A DNA stretch of 64,000 nt from Gemmobacter serpentinus (GCF_008973825.1 NZ_WCHR01000018.1:124001-188000); one strand, 5' to 3'. Counted from the stretch's first letter, positions 19,155 to 28,306 are shown. Program-made: numbers and translations. The notes: generated by a model from the letters alone, not told the origin.

Positions 19155-19195
19155 TTCCGAATTGCATAACGCATTCCGCATGTCAATTTACGGAA
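19155..19195. promoter_or_regulatory. Divergent promoter region with repeated TTCCG elements
   Basis: The receptor/IclR intergenic region contains TTCCGAA (19155-19161) and an inverted pair TTCCG (19174-19178) and CGGAA (19191-19195), 12 bases apart. TTCCGCA recurs on the minus strand at 20939-20945, between the divergent ATPase and ferric-reductase genes. This is a candidate operator set for the IclR protein encoded between the two regions. No -35/-10 pair is assigned with confidence. Confidence 0.3.
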
Positions 19196-19307
19196 AGCCT
19201 TTCCCCTTTACCGCTGGCAGGGTGGGGCGGTAATGTCACGCGATGCGGGGCCGCGCCCATATGTCTGGGGTCGGTTCCTGCGGGCCAAGGCAAAGGGATA
19301 CCAAGGC

Positions 19308-20105
19308 ATGATGGAGTTCGAGCTTTTTCCCGACGAGGATGCGAATGCGTCCGGGCAGAAGCGATCCACCACGATCCAGTCGATCTCTGTCGCGATGCGG
19401 TTCCTCAGCATTCTGGCAGAATCGGGCCGGGCGCTGCCGCTGGCCGAGCTTGCCCGCCTGTCGCGCACCGGGCGTTCCACCGCGCATCGCTATATGCAAA
19501 GCCTGGTGAAAGAGGGGCTGGCGATGCAGGACCCGGTTTCCAGCCATTATGATCTGGGGGCGGCCGCGCTTTCCATTGGGATTGCCGCGTTGCGCCGGGT
19601 CGATGCGGTGGAAATGGCCGGGGTTCAAATGAAGCAACTGGCCGAAAATCACGCGATGAGCGGCGGTGTCGCGATCTGGACGGATCGCGGGCCGACACTT
19701 GTGCGCTGGTATCGCAGCGCGCATTTCGCGATCACGCCGCTTGGGCTGGGCGATGTGCTGCCGATCGACAACACGGCCTGCGGCTATGTCTTCCAGTCCT
19801 TCCTGCAACGCGCGCAGATCGAGGCCGCGCGCCGGGTGCAGCCCGCGCATTTCCGCGGCACCGCCCCCGGCAAGGCGGTGACGGACCGCATTCGCCGTGA
19901 AGGCTGGGCGGAATTGACCAGCCATCTGCTGTCGAATGTTACCGGGCAAGCGGCCCCGATCCTGGATGCGCAGGGGGAGCTGAGTTGTGTGGTCACTACG
20001 GTGACAGATCTGGGAAAGCTGAACGCGCCCGAAGACCGGCTGGCCTTGCAAGATGTTGCACGACTGATAAACCGCGCAACAGGCGGGCAAGGCAGCTTCG
20101 GTTAA
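19308..20105 (+). CDS. IclR-family transcriptional regulator
   Basis: 265 residues from ATG 19308; the frame is open further upstream but without family similarity. The N-terminal winged helix-turn-helix is at about 20-85 (SGRALPLAELARLSRTGRST) and the IclR effector domain follows (GVAIWTDRGPTLVRWY, DNTACGYVFQSF). IclR proteins usually bind small organic catabolites and control degradation operons. Here it sits between two halves of a metal-chelate transport cluster, so it probably senses the chelator or a breakdown product rather than iron (inference). Confidence 0.9.
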   Translation: MMEFELFPDEDANASGQKRSTTIQSISVAMRFLSILAESGRALPLAELARLSRTGRSTAHRYMQSLVKEGLAMQDPVSSHYDLGAAALSIGIAALRRVDAVEMAGVQMKQLAENHAMSGGVAIWTDRGPTLVRWYRSAHFAITPLGLGDVLPIDNTACGYVFQSFLQRAQIEAARRVQPAHFRGTAPGKAVTDRIRREGWAELTSHLLSNVTGQAAPILDAQGELSCVVTTVTDLGKLNAPEDRLALQDVARLINRATGGQGSFG

Positions 20106-20890
20106 GTCGCTGTTCTTGCGCGCGGAATGATCATTGGTCGCCCGGTCAGCGGGTCATCCATCACCAGCGCAGACAGGCCGAAAACCTGATGGATCAGCTC
20201 TGCGGTCACGATCTCGGGCGGTGCGCCTTCGGCGATCACCGCGCCATCACGCATCGCAATCAGATGCGTGGCGTAGCGAAAGGCAAGGTTCAGCTCGTGC
20301 AGCACCGCGACGATGGTGCGCCCTTCGCGGTTCAGTCGTGCCAGCAGGTCCAGCAGCTCCACCTGATGCACGATGTCAAGGAAGGTCGTGGGTTCATCCA
20401 GTAACAGGATCGGCGTTTCCTGCGCCAAGGCAGTGGCGATCCAGACGCGCTGGCGCTGCCCGCCGGACAGTTCGGCCACCATGCGCCCGGCCAGATCGGC
20501 GGTGCCGGTGGCCTCCAGCGCGGCAAGGGTTGCGCGCGCATCCTCGGGCGACCATTGCCGCAAAAAACTTTGATGCGGGAAGCGCCCGCGCGCCACCAGA
20601 TCAGCCACGGTGATGCCATCGGGGGCATTGGGCGATTGTGGCAGCAGGCCAAGGCGGCGCGCCACTTCGCGCGAGGGCAGCGCAGTAATCGCCTTGCCGT
20701 CCAGCACAACTTGCCCCTTTTCTGGCGGCAGCAGCCGTGACAGGGCGCGTAGCAGGGTGGATTTGCCGCAGGCATTCGGCCCGACAATCGCGGTGAAAGA
20801 GCCATCCGGGATGGCGAGCGAAAGATCGCGCGAGATGACACGCGCCTGATAACGCAGCGTCACGGCATCCGCATGGAGGCGATGCGACAT
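20102..20890 (-). CDS. FecE-type ABC ATPase, second system
   Basis: 262 residues; start chosen at ATG 20890 (SHRLHADAVTLRY), because the longer reading adds 50 residues without similarity. Walker A GPNACGKST, Q-loop LLPQSPNAPDG, signature LSGGQRQRVW, Walker B ILLLDEPTTFLD and H-loop VLHELNLAFRYA are all intact. Its stop codon overlaps the convergent IclR stop region by 4 bases. It should power the permeases at 22989-25075, although it is on the opposite strand and divergent from them. Confidence 0.93.
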   Translation of the reverse strand: MSHRLHADAVTLRYQARVISRDLSLAIPDGSFTAIVGPNACGKSTLLRALSRLLPPEKGQVVLDGKAITALPSREVARRLGLLPQSPNAPDGITVADLVARGRFPHQSFLRQWSPEDARATLAALEATGTADLAGRMVAELSGGQRQRVWIATALAQETPILLLDEPTTFLDIVHQVELLDLLARLNREGRTIVAVLHELNLAFRYATHLIAMRDGAVIAEGAPPEIVTAELIHQVFGLSALVMDDPLTGRPMIIPRARTAT

Positions 20891-21072
20891 GGCGGGTTCC
20901 TCATCATGAGGGAATATCGATGACTGATCGTATTGCATTGCGGAAAGCTGTCTGCAATATGGAATCAGCCAAAACGCGACCGGCCCGGGCAACCGCCCCA
21001 TGCCGTGCCAGTAGCCATCCCGGACAGACCCCATAGACAAGGGCCTGCGGCGCGCCCGCAGGATGAGATGCC

Positions 21073-21948
21073 ATGGCCAGCATGATGGACAAATCCGCCG
21101 CCGAATCCGTCGAGGACCGCACCGGCCTGTTGGAGCAGGACGATCACATGCGCGGGATGGAGCGTCTGGAGATGGAGGTTCTGGGCATCACCCATCCCTT
21201 CGCTTCGGTCGCGCGGGTGGCAGGGCGGATCGCGCCGCTGGACCCGGCCCCTTGGATGCCGCCCAATCAGGCGGTGCGTATCGCGGTGGAAAACCCCGAA
21301 GGGCTGCGCCCGGTGGTGCGGGTCTACACGATCCGCTCCTATGATCCGGCGGAGAGCATCATCGAGATCGATTTTGTCATTCACGCGGATGACAGCCCCG
21401 CCATGCGCTGGCTGAAGGCCGCCGTGCCGGGCACGAAACTGGGCATGATCGGCCCGCGCCAGCATTTCGTTCCGGCGGTCCAGGGCGGCAAACCCGCAGC
21501 GATCTTTGCCGATGAGACCGCGATCCCGGCGGTCTGGTCGATCCTGACGGCATGGCCCGCAGGTGCCCGCGCCTCGGTCTGGGTTGAGACCGCCGATCCG
21601 GCAGCCTTTGCCGAGCTGCCCGCGCCGGAAGGGGTGGAGTTGCACCTGTTGCGCCGTGCCGCATCCGAGCCACCGGGCAGCACGGGCCGTTTGCTGGCCA
21701 CCGCGCAGTCGCTGGAAAACCCCGGCAGCTGGACGGTCTGGGCTGCGGGGGAGCGGCAAGAGATGCGCGATCTGCGCAATCATTTCCGTGTCGCGGGCGT
21801 GGCGCGCGACGCGATGCAGGTGTTGGGTTATTGGCGCAAAGGCATGAGCAGCTCTGACCTCGATCGGGTGCGGCTGGCCGAATACGAGGCGCTGGTGGCC
21901 GCAGGAAAGCGTCTGGAAGACGTGCCCGATATCGATCTGCCCGTCTGA
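21073..21948 (+). CDS. Siderophore-interacting protein (FAD ferric-chelate reductase)
   Basis: 291 residues. The N-terminal FAD-binding domain contains RVYTIRSYD and EIDFVIHADDSPAMRW; the C-terminal SIP domain contains ADETAIPAVWSIL and a terminal YWRKGMSSSDLDRVRLAEYE. The family (ViuB/YqjH/FscN type) reduces Fe(III) in siderophores in the cytosol using NAD(P)H or ferredoxin. It is the first gene of the plus-strand half of the second chelate cluster, about 100 bp ahead of the binding protein. A second, fused member of the family is at 45996-47042. Confidence 0.9.
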   Translation: MASMMDKSAAESVEDRTGLLEQDDHMRGMERLEMEVLGITHPFASVARVAGRIAPLDPAPWMPPNQAVRIAVENPEGLRPVVRVYTIRSYDPAESIIEIDFVIHADDSPAMRWLKAAVPGTKLGMIGPRQHFVPAVQGGKPAAIFADETAIPAVWSILTAWPAGARASVWVETADPAAFAELPAPEGVELHLLRRAASEPPGSTGRLLATAQSLENPGSWTVWAAGERQEMRDLRNHFRVAGVARDAMQVLGYWRKGMSSSDLDRVRLAEYEALVAAGKRLEDVPDIDLPV

Positions 21949-22047
21949 GCAATTCGTCAGTCCGATCGATGTGCCGGTCTGGCAGGCCCAGCAATCTGAT
22001 CGATCCGCCGGTATAGGCGCAGCCCCAAGGCCCAAGGAGTATTTCCC

Positions 22048-22992
22048 ATGTTCCGGCACTTCGTCATCGGCTGTCTGGCCGCCCTGCTGCCGCTGTCTGC
22101 ACTGGCCGAGACTGACGGTTGGCCACGCACGATCCCGCATGTCGCAGGGGATCTTGTGCTGGAGGCCGCGCCGCAGCGCATCGTCTCCACCGCGCCCAGT
22201 CTGACCGGCATCCTGCTGGCCATCGAGGCGCCGGTGGTGGCCAGCTCCAGCGCTTTGGTCGGGCCGTTGACCGATGAGAACGGGTTTTTCCTGCAATGGG
22301 CCGAACCCGCGCGATCGCGCGGGGTCGAGGTGCTTTATCGCAACCTGACCTTCGATATCGAGGCGCTGATCGTCGCGGACCCCGATCTGGTGATCGCCTC
22401 GGCCACGGGGGGCGATTCCATCCTGCCCTATGTCGGTGAATTGCAGGCGCAGGGCATTCCGGTGATGGTCCTGGATTACTCCGTCACCAGCTGGGAGGAA
22501 CTGGCGCGCCAATTGGGCCGTGCGACCGGGCATGAGGCCGGCGCGGACAAGGTGATCGCCGATTTCGCTGCACGGGCAGCGGCAGAGAAGGCCGCGCTGA
22601 TCCTCCCCCAAGGCACGGTCAGCATCGTCTCTTACAATTTTTCGGGCACCTATGCGGTGGCGAAGCCGACCAGCCCGCAGGCCAAGGTTCTGGCGGGCCT
22701 TGGCTTTACAGTGACCGGCCTGCCGGAGGCGATGAAAGCCGAAGTGGCGCGGTCGTCGGATTTCGACTTCATCTCGCATGAAAACCTTGCCGCCGCGATT
22801 TCCGGTGACGGGGTGTTCCTGCTGAGCGCGGGGCCGGAGGATGTGCGCGCCTTTGTCGAGGATCCGGTTCTGGCCAATCTTCCGGCGGTGAAAGAGGGCC
22901 GGGTCTGGCCATTGGGGCCGACCTCGTTCCGGGTCGATTACTATTCGGGCCTGCAGATCATCGACACCGTGGCACCCTATTTCCGTAAATGA
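22048..22992 (+). CDS. Periplasmic iron-siderophore binding protein, second system (FepB type)
   Basis: 314 residues with a signal peptide ending ALAE near residue 22 and an AAGGAG site 8 bases before the ATG. The mature part shows type III binding-protein features: PQRIVSTAPSLTGILLAI in the N-lobe, DPDLVIASATGGDSILPY, and a C-lobe ending QIIDTVAPYFRK. Its stop codon overlaps the start of the following permease by ATGA. Ligand unknown. Confidence 0.9.
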   Translation: MFRHFVIGCLAALLPLSALAETDGWPRTIPHVAGDLVLEAAPQRIVSTAPSLTGILLAIEAPVVASSSALVGPLTDENGFFLQWAEPARSRGVEVLYRNLTFDIEALIVADPDLVIASATGGDSILPYVGELQAQGIPVMVLDYSVTSWEELARQLGRATGHEAGADKVIADFAARAAAEKAALILPQGTVSIVSYNFSGTYAVAKPTSPQAKVLAGLGFTVTGLPEAMKAEVARSSDFDFISHENLAAAISGDGVFLLSAGPEDVRAFVEDPVLANLPAVKEGRVWPLGPTSFRVDYYSGLQIIDTVAPYFRK

Positions 22993-24032
22993 GCCTGCCC
23001 CCGCCCGCAGATCCCGCCGGGCGGTCGCGTCCGCGCACCTTATGCCGGCCGGTCTGTCTGACCGGACTGCCGGTTCTGGTGCTGCTGGTGCTGGCAAGCC
23101 TTGCCATCGGCTCGCGCCCGGTGCCGCTGATCGAGGTGTTGCGGGCGCTGACCGCTTTTGACCCCGGCAATGACCTGCATCTTGTCGTGCGGGAATTGCG
23201 GGTGCCGCGCAGCCTGCTGGCCACGACCGCAGGCGCGGCGCTTGGACTTGCGGGCGCGGTGATGCAGGCTGTTACCCGCAATGCGCTGGCAGAGCCGGGG
23301 CTTCTGGGCGTCAATGCGGGTGCCGCGATGGCGGTGGTTCTGGGTGCCTCTGCCTTCGGACTGACATCCATGCTGCATTACGTCTGGTTCGGGTTTCTGG
23401 GTGCAGGTGTTGCGGGCGTTGCTGTCTTCCTGCTGGGCCGGGCGCAGACCAGCGGCACCGATCCCGTCCGGCTGGTTCTGGCCGGTGCGGGCCTGTCGGT
23501 GCTGATGGGGGCGGCCACCGCCTTTGTCATCCTGAATGCGGCGTTGGAGGTGCTGGACATGTTCCGCAACTGGGGCTCCGGCGCGCTGGAAGGGCGGGGG
23601 CTTCCTGTCGCGCTGATCATGAGCATGGCGCTGGTTCTTGGCGGTGGTCTCGCGCTGGCGCTGGCGCGGGATCTGAACGCGCTGGCCTTGGGCGATGAGG
23701 CTGGGCGCGCGCTTGGGGTAAAGCCTGCACGGATCTGGGCGCTGTCCTGCCTTGCCGTGATGCTTCTGGCAGGGGCGGCGACCGCCGCCGCCGGACCGAT
23801 CGGCTTTGTCGGCCTTGTCGCGCCGCATCTGGCACGGGCGGTGACTGGGCCGGACAATCGTGGCGTGCTGCCGCTTTCGGCGCTGCTGGGGGCATCGGTC
23901 CTGCTGGCCGCCGATATCATCGGCCGCGTGGTAGCCCCGCCGGATGAGGTTGCGGCGGGTGTGGTCGCGGTCATTCTGGGCGGGCCGTTCTTCATCTGGG
24001 TTGTGCGTCGCTTCAGGCTGGCGCGGCTATGA
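22989..24032 (+). CDS. FecCD-family ABC permease, second system
   Basis: 347 residues, about nine or ten helices. Landmarks: LRVPRSLLATTAGAALGLAG, GAVMQAVTRNALAEPGLLG and GFVGLVAPHLARAV. Translationally coupled at both ends by ATGA overlaps with the binding protein and the next permease. Works with the 24029-25075 permease and the ATPase at 20102-20890. Confidence 0.92.
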   Translation: MSLPPPADPAGRSRPRTLCRPVCLTGLPVLVLLVLASLAIGSRPVPLIEVLRALTAFDPGNDLHLVVRELRVPRSLLATTAGAALGLAGAVMQAVTRNALAEPGLLGVNAGAAMAVVLGASAFGLTSMLHYVWFGFLGAGVAGVAVFLLGRAQTSGTDPVRLVLAGAGLSVLMGAATAFVILNAALEVLDMFRNWGSGALEGRGLPVALIMSMALVLGGGLALALARDLNALALGDEAGRALGVKPARIWALSCLAVMLLAGAATAAAGPIGFVGLVAPHLARAVTGPDNRGVLPLSALLGASVLLAADIIGRVVAPPDEVAAGVVAVILGGPFFIWVVRRFRLARL

Positions 24033-25075
24033 CGGGGCTGGCGGGGCAAAGGGTGATCCGACTTGCGGGGCGTAGCCTGATCTGGCAGCCGCGTGTGGTG
24101 CTGGTCTGCCTCGGGCTGCTGCTCGCCTGCGCCGGGGCCGGGGTATTGCTGCTGGGCAGCGGCACCATCCGCATCGCGCCGGGCCAAGTCTTGGCGGCGC
24201 TGACCGGCAACGCGCCGGATGAGACGGTGAACCGCCTGATCGGGCGCATCCGTCTGCCCCGGATGCTGACGGCGGCGCTGGTCGGTGCGGCGCTTGGCAT
24301 GGCGGGGGCGGTGTTCCAGTCGCTGTCGCGCAATCCCTTGGGGTCACCCGATGTGATCGGCTTCACCACGGGCGCGGCCAGCGGTGCGATCTTGCAGATT
24401 GTCCTGATAGGCGGCGGGCCTGCGCAGATCACGCTGTCGGCGATGGCCAGTGGCATCGCCACCGCCGTGGCGGTGCTGGCCCTGGCCTATCGGCGTGGCG
24501 CAGGGCCCGGCGGCGGCTATCGCCTGATCCTTGTCGGCATCGGCATGGGCGCGCTGCTGTCGGGGATCAACACGCTGTTGCTGGTGAAAGGCGATCTGGA
24601 ACGGGTGATGTCGGCGCAGCTTTGGCTGGCCGGGTCGCTGACCGCCCGCAGCTGGAGCCATGTCTGGATTGCGGCCAGCGGGCTTTTGCTTTTGGTGCCG
24701 ATTGTCCTGTGGAACGCACGCAGCCTGGCCTTGATGGAGATGGGCGAGGATATGGCTCGCCAGCTTGGGTTGCGGGTGGTGCGCACGCGGATGGTATTGG
24801 TTCTGGCGGCGGTCGGGCTGACCTCGGTCGCCACGGCCTGCACCGGGCCGATTGCCTTCATTGCCCTTGGCGGGCCTCAGATCGCGCGGCGGTTGACCGG
24901 ATCATCCGGCGTGCCGCTGGTGTCGGGGGCGATCACCGGCGCGCTATTGCTGCTCTGCGCCGACCTTCTGGGTCAGAACGCGCCGCTTGGCCTTACCATG
25001 CCGGTCGGCCTGACCACGGGCTTTCTGGGTGGGCTATACCTGCTGGTGCTGCTGGGCTTTTCCGACAGGCGCTAA
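24029..25075 (+). CDS. FecCD-family ABC permease, second system, second subunit
   Basis: 348 residues, multi-pass. Landmarks: IRLPRMLTAALVGAALGMAG, AVFQSLSRNPLGSPDVIGF and AFIALGGPQIARRL. It ends the plus-strand uptake operon; no obvious terminator hairpin follows directly. It is the second half of the inner-membrane channel. Confidence 0.92.
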   Translation: MTGLAGQRVIRLAGRSLIWQPRVVLVCLGLLLACAGAGVLLLGSGTIRIAPGQVLAALTGNAPDETVNRLIGRIRLPRMLTAALVGAALGMAGAVFQSLSRNPLGSPDVIGFTTGAASGAILQIVLIGGGPAQITLSAMASGIATAVAVLALAYRRGAGPGGGYRLILVGIGMGALLSGINTLLLVKGDLERVMSAQLWLAGSLTARSWSHVWIAASGLLLLVPIVLWNARSLALMEMGEDMARQLGLRVVRTRMVLVLAAVGLTSVATACTGPIAFIALGGPQIARRLTGSSGVPLVSGAITGALLLLCADLLGQNAPLGLTMPVGLTTGFLGGLYLLVLLGFSDRR

Positions 25076-25556
25076 GGCGATGTGGTTGGGGATCGCAAGC
25101 CCGGCGCTGTGTCATGGCGCGCGGGAATCGTCGTGGCACATCGCGGGCAATATCATGCGTGCAAGGGCTGAGGGCGCGGCGGCGCAAGCCTCCTTTGGTG
25201 TTGGTCTGAAATGGGCTGGCACAGACGGATTTGGTTCGATTTGCAGAGATCGCGCGGCGAAGCAGGCTTGGGGGAAGCGCGGCGCAGCGAGGATGAATAT
25301 CGATATAAGTATTTGAATATATAAAATAAATAGCATTCTCTTTCAGCGTTTTTCAGACCCCTGTGACACAGGTTTTTTGAGTGTGGCCCTCCAAAAACGC
25401 GATCTGCGATCACAGATCATTGACAGCTCGAAATGCGCCATGCTACGCCTTGATGCAAGAAAAGGGCGTGCCGTCACGACGAGGCGGCCCCGATCTTCGG
25501 CGGCGCGGCCATGCGCCTGCCGACATAGTTCTGATGTTCCTTGGGAGGAGAAACTG
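25076..25556. other. 481-bp gene-free region upstream of the aldehyde dehydrogenase operon
   Basis: No convincing coding potential. The segment 25290-25340 is clearly AT-rich against a GC-rich background and probably carries the promoter of the operon that starts at 25557. A 13-bp perfect palindrome lies at 25360-25372. The dehydrogenase frame is open upstream to 25377, but the first good ribosome-binding site is at 25543-25550. Confidence 0.6.
25360..25378. promoter_or_regulatory. Palindrome CCTGTGACACAGG followed by T6
   Basis: CCTGTG-A-CACAGG is a perfect odd palindrome (25360-25372) followed by six T. It sits just downstream of the AT-rich promoter-like stretch and about 185 bp before the dehydrogenase start. 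The size and symmetry suit a dimeric regulator such as the GntR protein at 35040, or a short leader terminator (4-bp stem CCTG/CAGG with a 5-base loop). Confidence 0.4.
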
Positions 25557-27053
25557 ATGAATATCGCTGTGCCGCCCGGTCTTCTGGGCGCGGAGGCTGC
25601 TGCCTTCCTGCAAAGCAAGCACCAGATGCTGATTGGTGGAAAATGGGTCGATGGCCAATCCGGCAAGACCTTCGACGTGTTCGATCCGGCGAATGGCCGC
25701 AAGATCACCAGTGTTCCAGAAGCCGATAAATCCGATGTCGACCGTGCCGTGGCCGCAGCACGGCAGGCCTTTGACCATGGGCCATGGACGAAAATGACGC
25801 CGACCGAACGGTCGGTGCTGATCTGGCGTCTGGCGGACCTTCTCGACAAATATGGCGACGAACTTGCGCAGATCGAAAGTGTCGATAACGGCAAGCCGGT
25901 GCGCGATGCGCGGGCGGTTGATGTGGGCTTTGGCATCGACCTGCTGCGCTACATGGCGGGTTGGTGCACCAAGATCACCGGCGATGTCATCCCTATGTCG
26001 GTGCCGGGCGAATGGCACGCCTATACCCTGCGCGAGCCGGTCGGCGTTTGCGCCCAGATCGTGCCGTGGAACTTTCCGCTGCTGATGTCGATCTGGAAGA
26101 TCGCGCCTGCCTTTGCGGCTGGTTGCACGGTGGTGCTGAAGCCTGCGGAACAGACCCCGCTGACCGCGCTGCGCCTGGGGCAGATCATTCAGGAGGCGGG
26201 CTTCCCGGATGGCGTCTTCAACGTGGTCACCGGCGATGGACGCACCGGGGCTGCCCTGGTCGAACATCCCGATGTCGACAAGGTGGCCTTCACCGGATCG
26301 ACCGAAGTGGGCAAGCTGATCGTCAAGGGATCGGCCGGAAATCTGAAAAAGGTTTCGGTGGAACTGGGCGGCAAGTCGCCGCAGATCGTCTTTCCCGATG
26401 CCGATATGGATCACACCATCGCGGGCACCGCCTCGGGCATCTTCTTCAATGCCGGTCAGTGCTGCACCGCAGGCTCGCGCATCTATGCCCACAAGTCGAT
26501 CTTCGACAAACTCATGGCGGGTCTGGCCGATGAGGCGTCAAAGCTGAAGATCGGGCGCGGTCTGCTGCCCGATACCAATATCGGTCCGGTCATCTCGCAA
26601 GAGCAGTTCGACAAGATCAACGGCTATCTCGAGGCTGGCAAGCGCGACGGGGCCGAGGTTGTGACGGGCGGCGAGCGTTGGGGCAGCGAGGGGTATTTCA
26701 TCAAGCCGACGGTCTTTGCCCATACCAACCCGCAAATGTCGGTGGTGCGCGAAGAGATCTTCGGGCCGGTGGTCTGCGCCATGCCCTATGACGATGACGA
26801 TCTGGACAAGATCGCGCTGGAGGCCAACAACACCCAATTCGGTCTGGGGGCCAGCATCTGGACCCGTGACATGAGCGTGGCACACAAGTTGGCACGCAAG
26901 ATCAAGGCCGGGACGGTCTGGGTCAATTCCCACCTGACCAATGATGTGGCGCTGCCCTTCGGCGGCTTCAAGCAGTCGGGCTGGGGCCGCGAGATGGGCC
27001 GTGAGGCCATCGAACTTTACACCCAGGTGAAATCGGTCGCCATCCGGCTCTGA
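25557..27053 (+). CDS. NAD(P)-dependent aldehyde dehydrogenase
   Basis: 498 residues from ATG 25557, which has a strong GGGAGGAG site 7 bases upstream. Classical ALDH superfamily: cofactor motif PWNFPLLM, FTGSTEVG near 245, general base Glu269 in VELGGKSP and nucleophile Cys303 in NAGQCCTAGS; Glu-to-Cys spacing of 34 matches the family. Oxidises an aldehyde to its acid in the cytosol. First gene of a run with a zinc alcohol dehydrogenase, a sugar-type ABC importer, a 3-hydroxyacid dehydrogenase and a BKACE, so its substrate is probably the aldehyde or aldose made from the imported compound (inference). Confidence 0.93.
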   Translation: MNIAVPPGLLGAEAAAFLQSKHQMLIGGKWVDGQSGKTFDVFDPANGRKITSVPEADKSDVDRAVAAARQAFDHGPWTKMTPTERSVLIWRLADLLDKYGDELAQIESVDNGKPVRDARAVDVGFGIDLLRYMAGWCTKITGDVIPMSVPGEWHAYTLREPVGVCAQIVPWNFPLLMSIWKIAPAFAAGCTVVLKPAEQTPLTALRLGQIIQEAGFPDGVFNVVTGDGRTGAALVEHPDVDKVAFTGSTEVGKLIVKGSAGNLKKVSVELGGKSPQIVFPDADMDHTIAGTASGIFFNAGQCCTAGSRIYAHKSIFDKLMAGLADEASKLKIGRGLLPDTNIGPVISQEQFDKINGYLEAGKRDGAEVVTGGERWGSEGYFIKPTVFAHTNPQMSVVREEIFGPVVCAMPYDDDDLDKIALEANNTQFGLGASIWTRDMSVAHKLARKIKAGTVWVNSHLTNDVALPFGGFKQSGWGREMGREAIELYTQVKSVAIRL

Positions 27054-27086
27054 CCCGCGCCTTTTCCTGAAAAGAACTGCACATTC

Positions 27087-27110
27087 CGGGCCGGCCTATA
27101 TGTCGGCCCG
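27087..27110 (+). other. Intercistronic hairpin between the two dehydrogenases
   Basis: CGGGCCG (27087-27093) pairs with CGGCCCG (27104-27110) across a 10-base loop, with no T tract. A smaller one (CTTTTC-CT-GAAAAG, 27061-27074) precedes it. Probably an mRNA stabilising or processing element rather than a terminator. Confidence 0.5.
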
Positions 27111-27144
27111 ACAGGAACACATGTCCCATTTACAGGAGGACGAG

Positions 27145-28221
27145 ATGGGAATGATGAATGCATCGGTGCTGAGCGGCGTGCGGTCGCTGGCCCGTGTGGA
27201 ACAGGTCGAAATCCCGGAAATCGGCGCCGAGGATGCGTTGATCAAGGTTGTGGCCTCGGGCATCTGCCGCAGCGACTGGCATCTGTGGAATGGCGACTGG
27301 GCCTGGTTTGACCAGAAACTCTTCCCGACCCTTGGCCATGAAATCGGTGGCATCGTCGAGGCGGTCGGGGCCAATGTGAAGAACATCAAGCCGGGGATGC
27401 GGGTCACGATCCCCTTCAACCTTGCCTGCGGCAGCTGCCCCTATTGCCGCAAGGGCCGTCAGAACCTTTGCGACAACCAGATGGTGCCGCATTCGCTGCC
27501 GGGTTCGGGGGGCTGGGCCGAGTATATGCGCGCGCCCAATGCCGATATGAACTGCATCCCGCTGCCGGAAGGCGTGGACGAGATGGCAGCCGCAGCCCTC
27601 GGTTGCCGCTTCATGACCGCCTGGCGCGCGGTGCAGTCGCAAGGCGCGGTGCGCGGTGGTGAGACGGTCGCGATCTTCGGTTGCGGCGGCGTGGGTCAGG
27701 CTGCGGTGGAAATCGCCTCGGTTCTGGGCGCACGCGTGATCGCGGTCGATGTTGATGACCGCAAGCTGGCCAAGATGAAGGAACTGGGTGCTGATGCGGT
27801 GGTGAATTCCGGCGGAATGTCCGGCGAGGAAGCGGCGCAGAAAGTCAAGGCAATCACCGATGGCAATTGCGGTGTCGATCTGGCGGTCGATGCGCTCGGC
27901 ATTCGCAACACCATGATCGGCGCGCTGATGAGCCTTCGCAAAGGCGGGCGGCTGTCGCAGGTCGGCCTGACCTCGCAGGCAGAACAGGGCAAGGTGTCGT
28001 TGCCGACCGACCTGATCGTGGTCAACGAATGGGAGATCCGCGGCAGCCTTGGCAACCCGCAAAGCGGCTATCACGATCTGCTGGCCATGGTGGCGCGCGG
28101 CAAGCTGAACCCGACCAGGCTGGTCTCGGAAGAGGTGAAGCTGTCGGATGTGTCCCGCGTGCTGGATGACATGGATAACTTCCGCACCAATGGCTATGTG
28201 ATCATCACCGACTTCACCTGA
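27145..28221 (+). CDS. Zinc-dependent medium-chain alcohol dehydrogenase
   Basis: 358 residues; ATG 27145 chosen because AGGAGG sits 6 bases upstream, although the frame is open to 27100. Catalytic zinc site Cys41 (GICRSDWH), His65-Glu66 (GHEIGG); structural zinc cysteines 95, 98, 101 and 109 (CGSCPYCRKGRQNLC). Rossmann motif GCGGVGQAAVE. Oxidises an alcohol or polyol with NAD(P)+. With the preceding aldehyde dehydrogenase it can take an alcohol to the acid in two steps. Substrate not determinable from sequence. Confidence 0.92.
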   Translation: MGMMNASVLSGVRSLARVEQVEIPEIGAEDALIKVVASGICRSDWHLWNGDWAWFDQKLFPTLGHEIGGIVEAVGANVKNIKPGMRVTIPFNLACGSCPYCRKGRQNLCDNQMVPHSLPGSGGWAEYMRAPNADMNCIPLPEGVDEMAAAALGCRFMTAWRAVQSQGAVRGGETVAIFGCGGVGQAAVEIASVLGARVIAVDVDDRKLAKMKELGADAVVNSGGMSGEEAAQKVKAITDGNCGVDLAVDALGIRNTMIGALMSLRKGGRLSQVGLTSQAEQGKVSLPTDLIVVNEWEIRGSLGNPQSGYHDLLAMVARGKLNPTRLVSEEVKLSDVSRVLDDMDNFRTNGYVIITDFT

Positions 28222-28280
28222 TCGGGCATGGCCTGATCCGTCCGACGTTCCCGGCGCACCCGCGTCCGGCATGTGACTGA

Positions 28281-28306
28281 CCGGCCCGCCGCATCTTGCG
28301 GGCCGG
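28281..28306 (+). other. Hairpin before the binding-protein gene
   Basis: CCGGCCCGC (28281-28289) and GCGGGCCGG (28298-28306) form a 9-bp perfect stem with an 8-base loop and no T tract. It lies in the 186-bp gap between alcohol dehydrogenase and binding protein. Confidence 0.55.
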
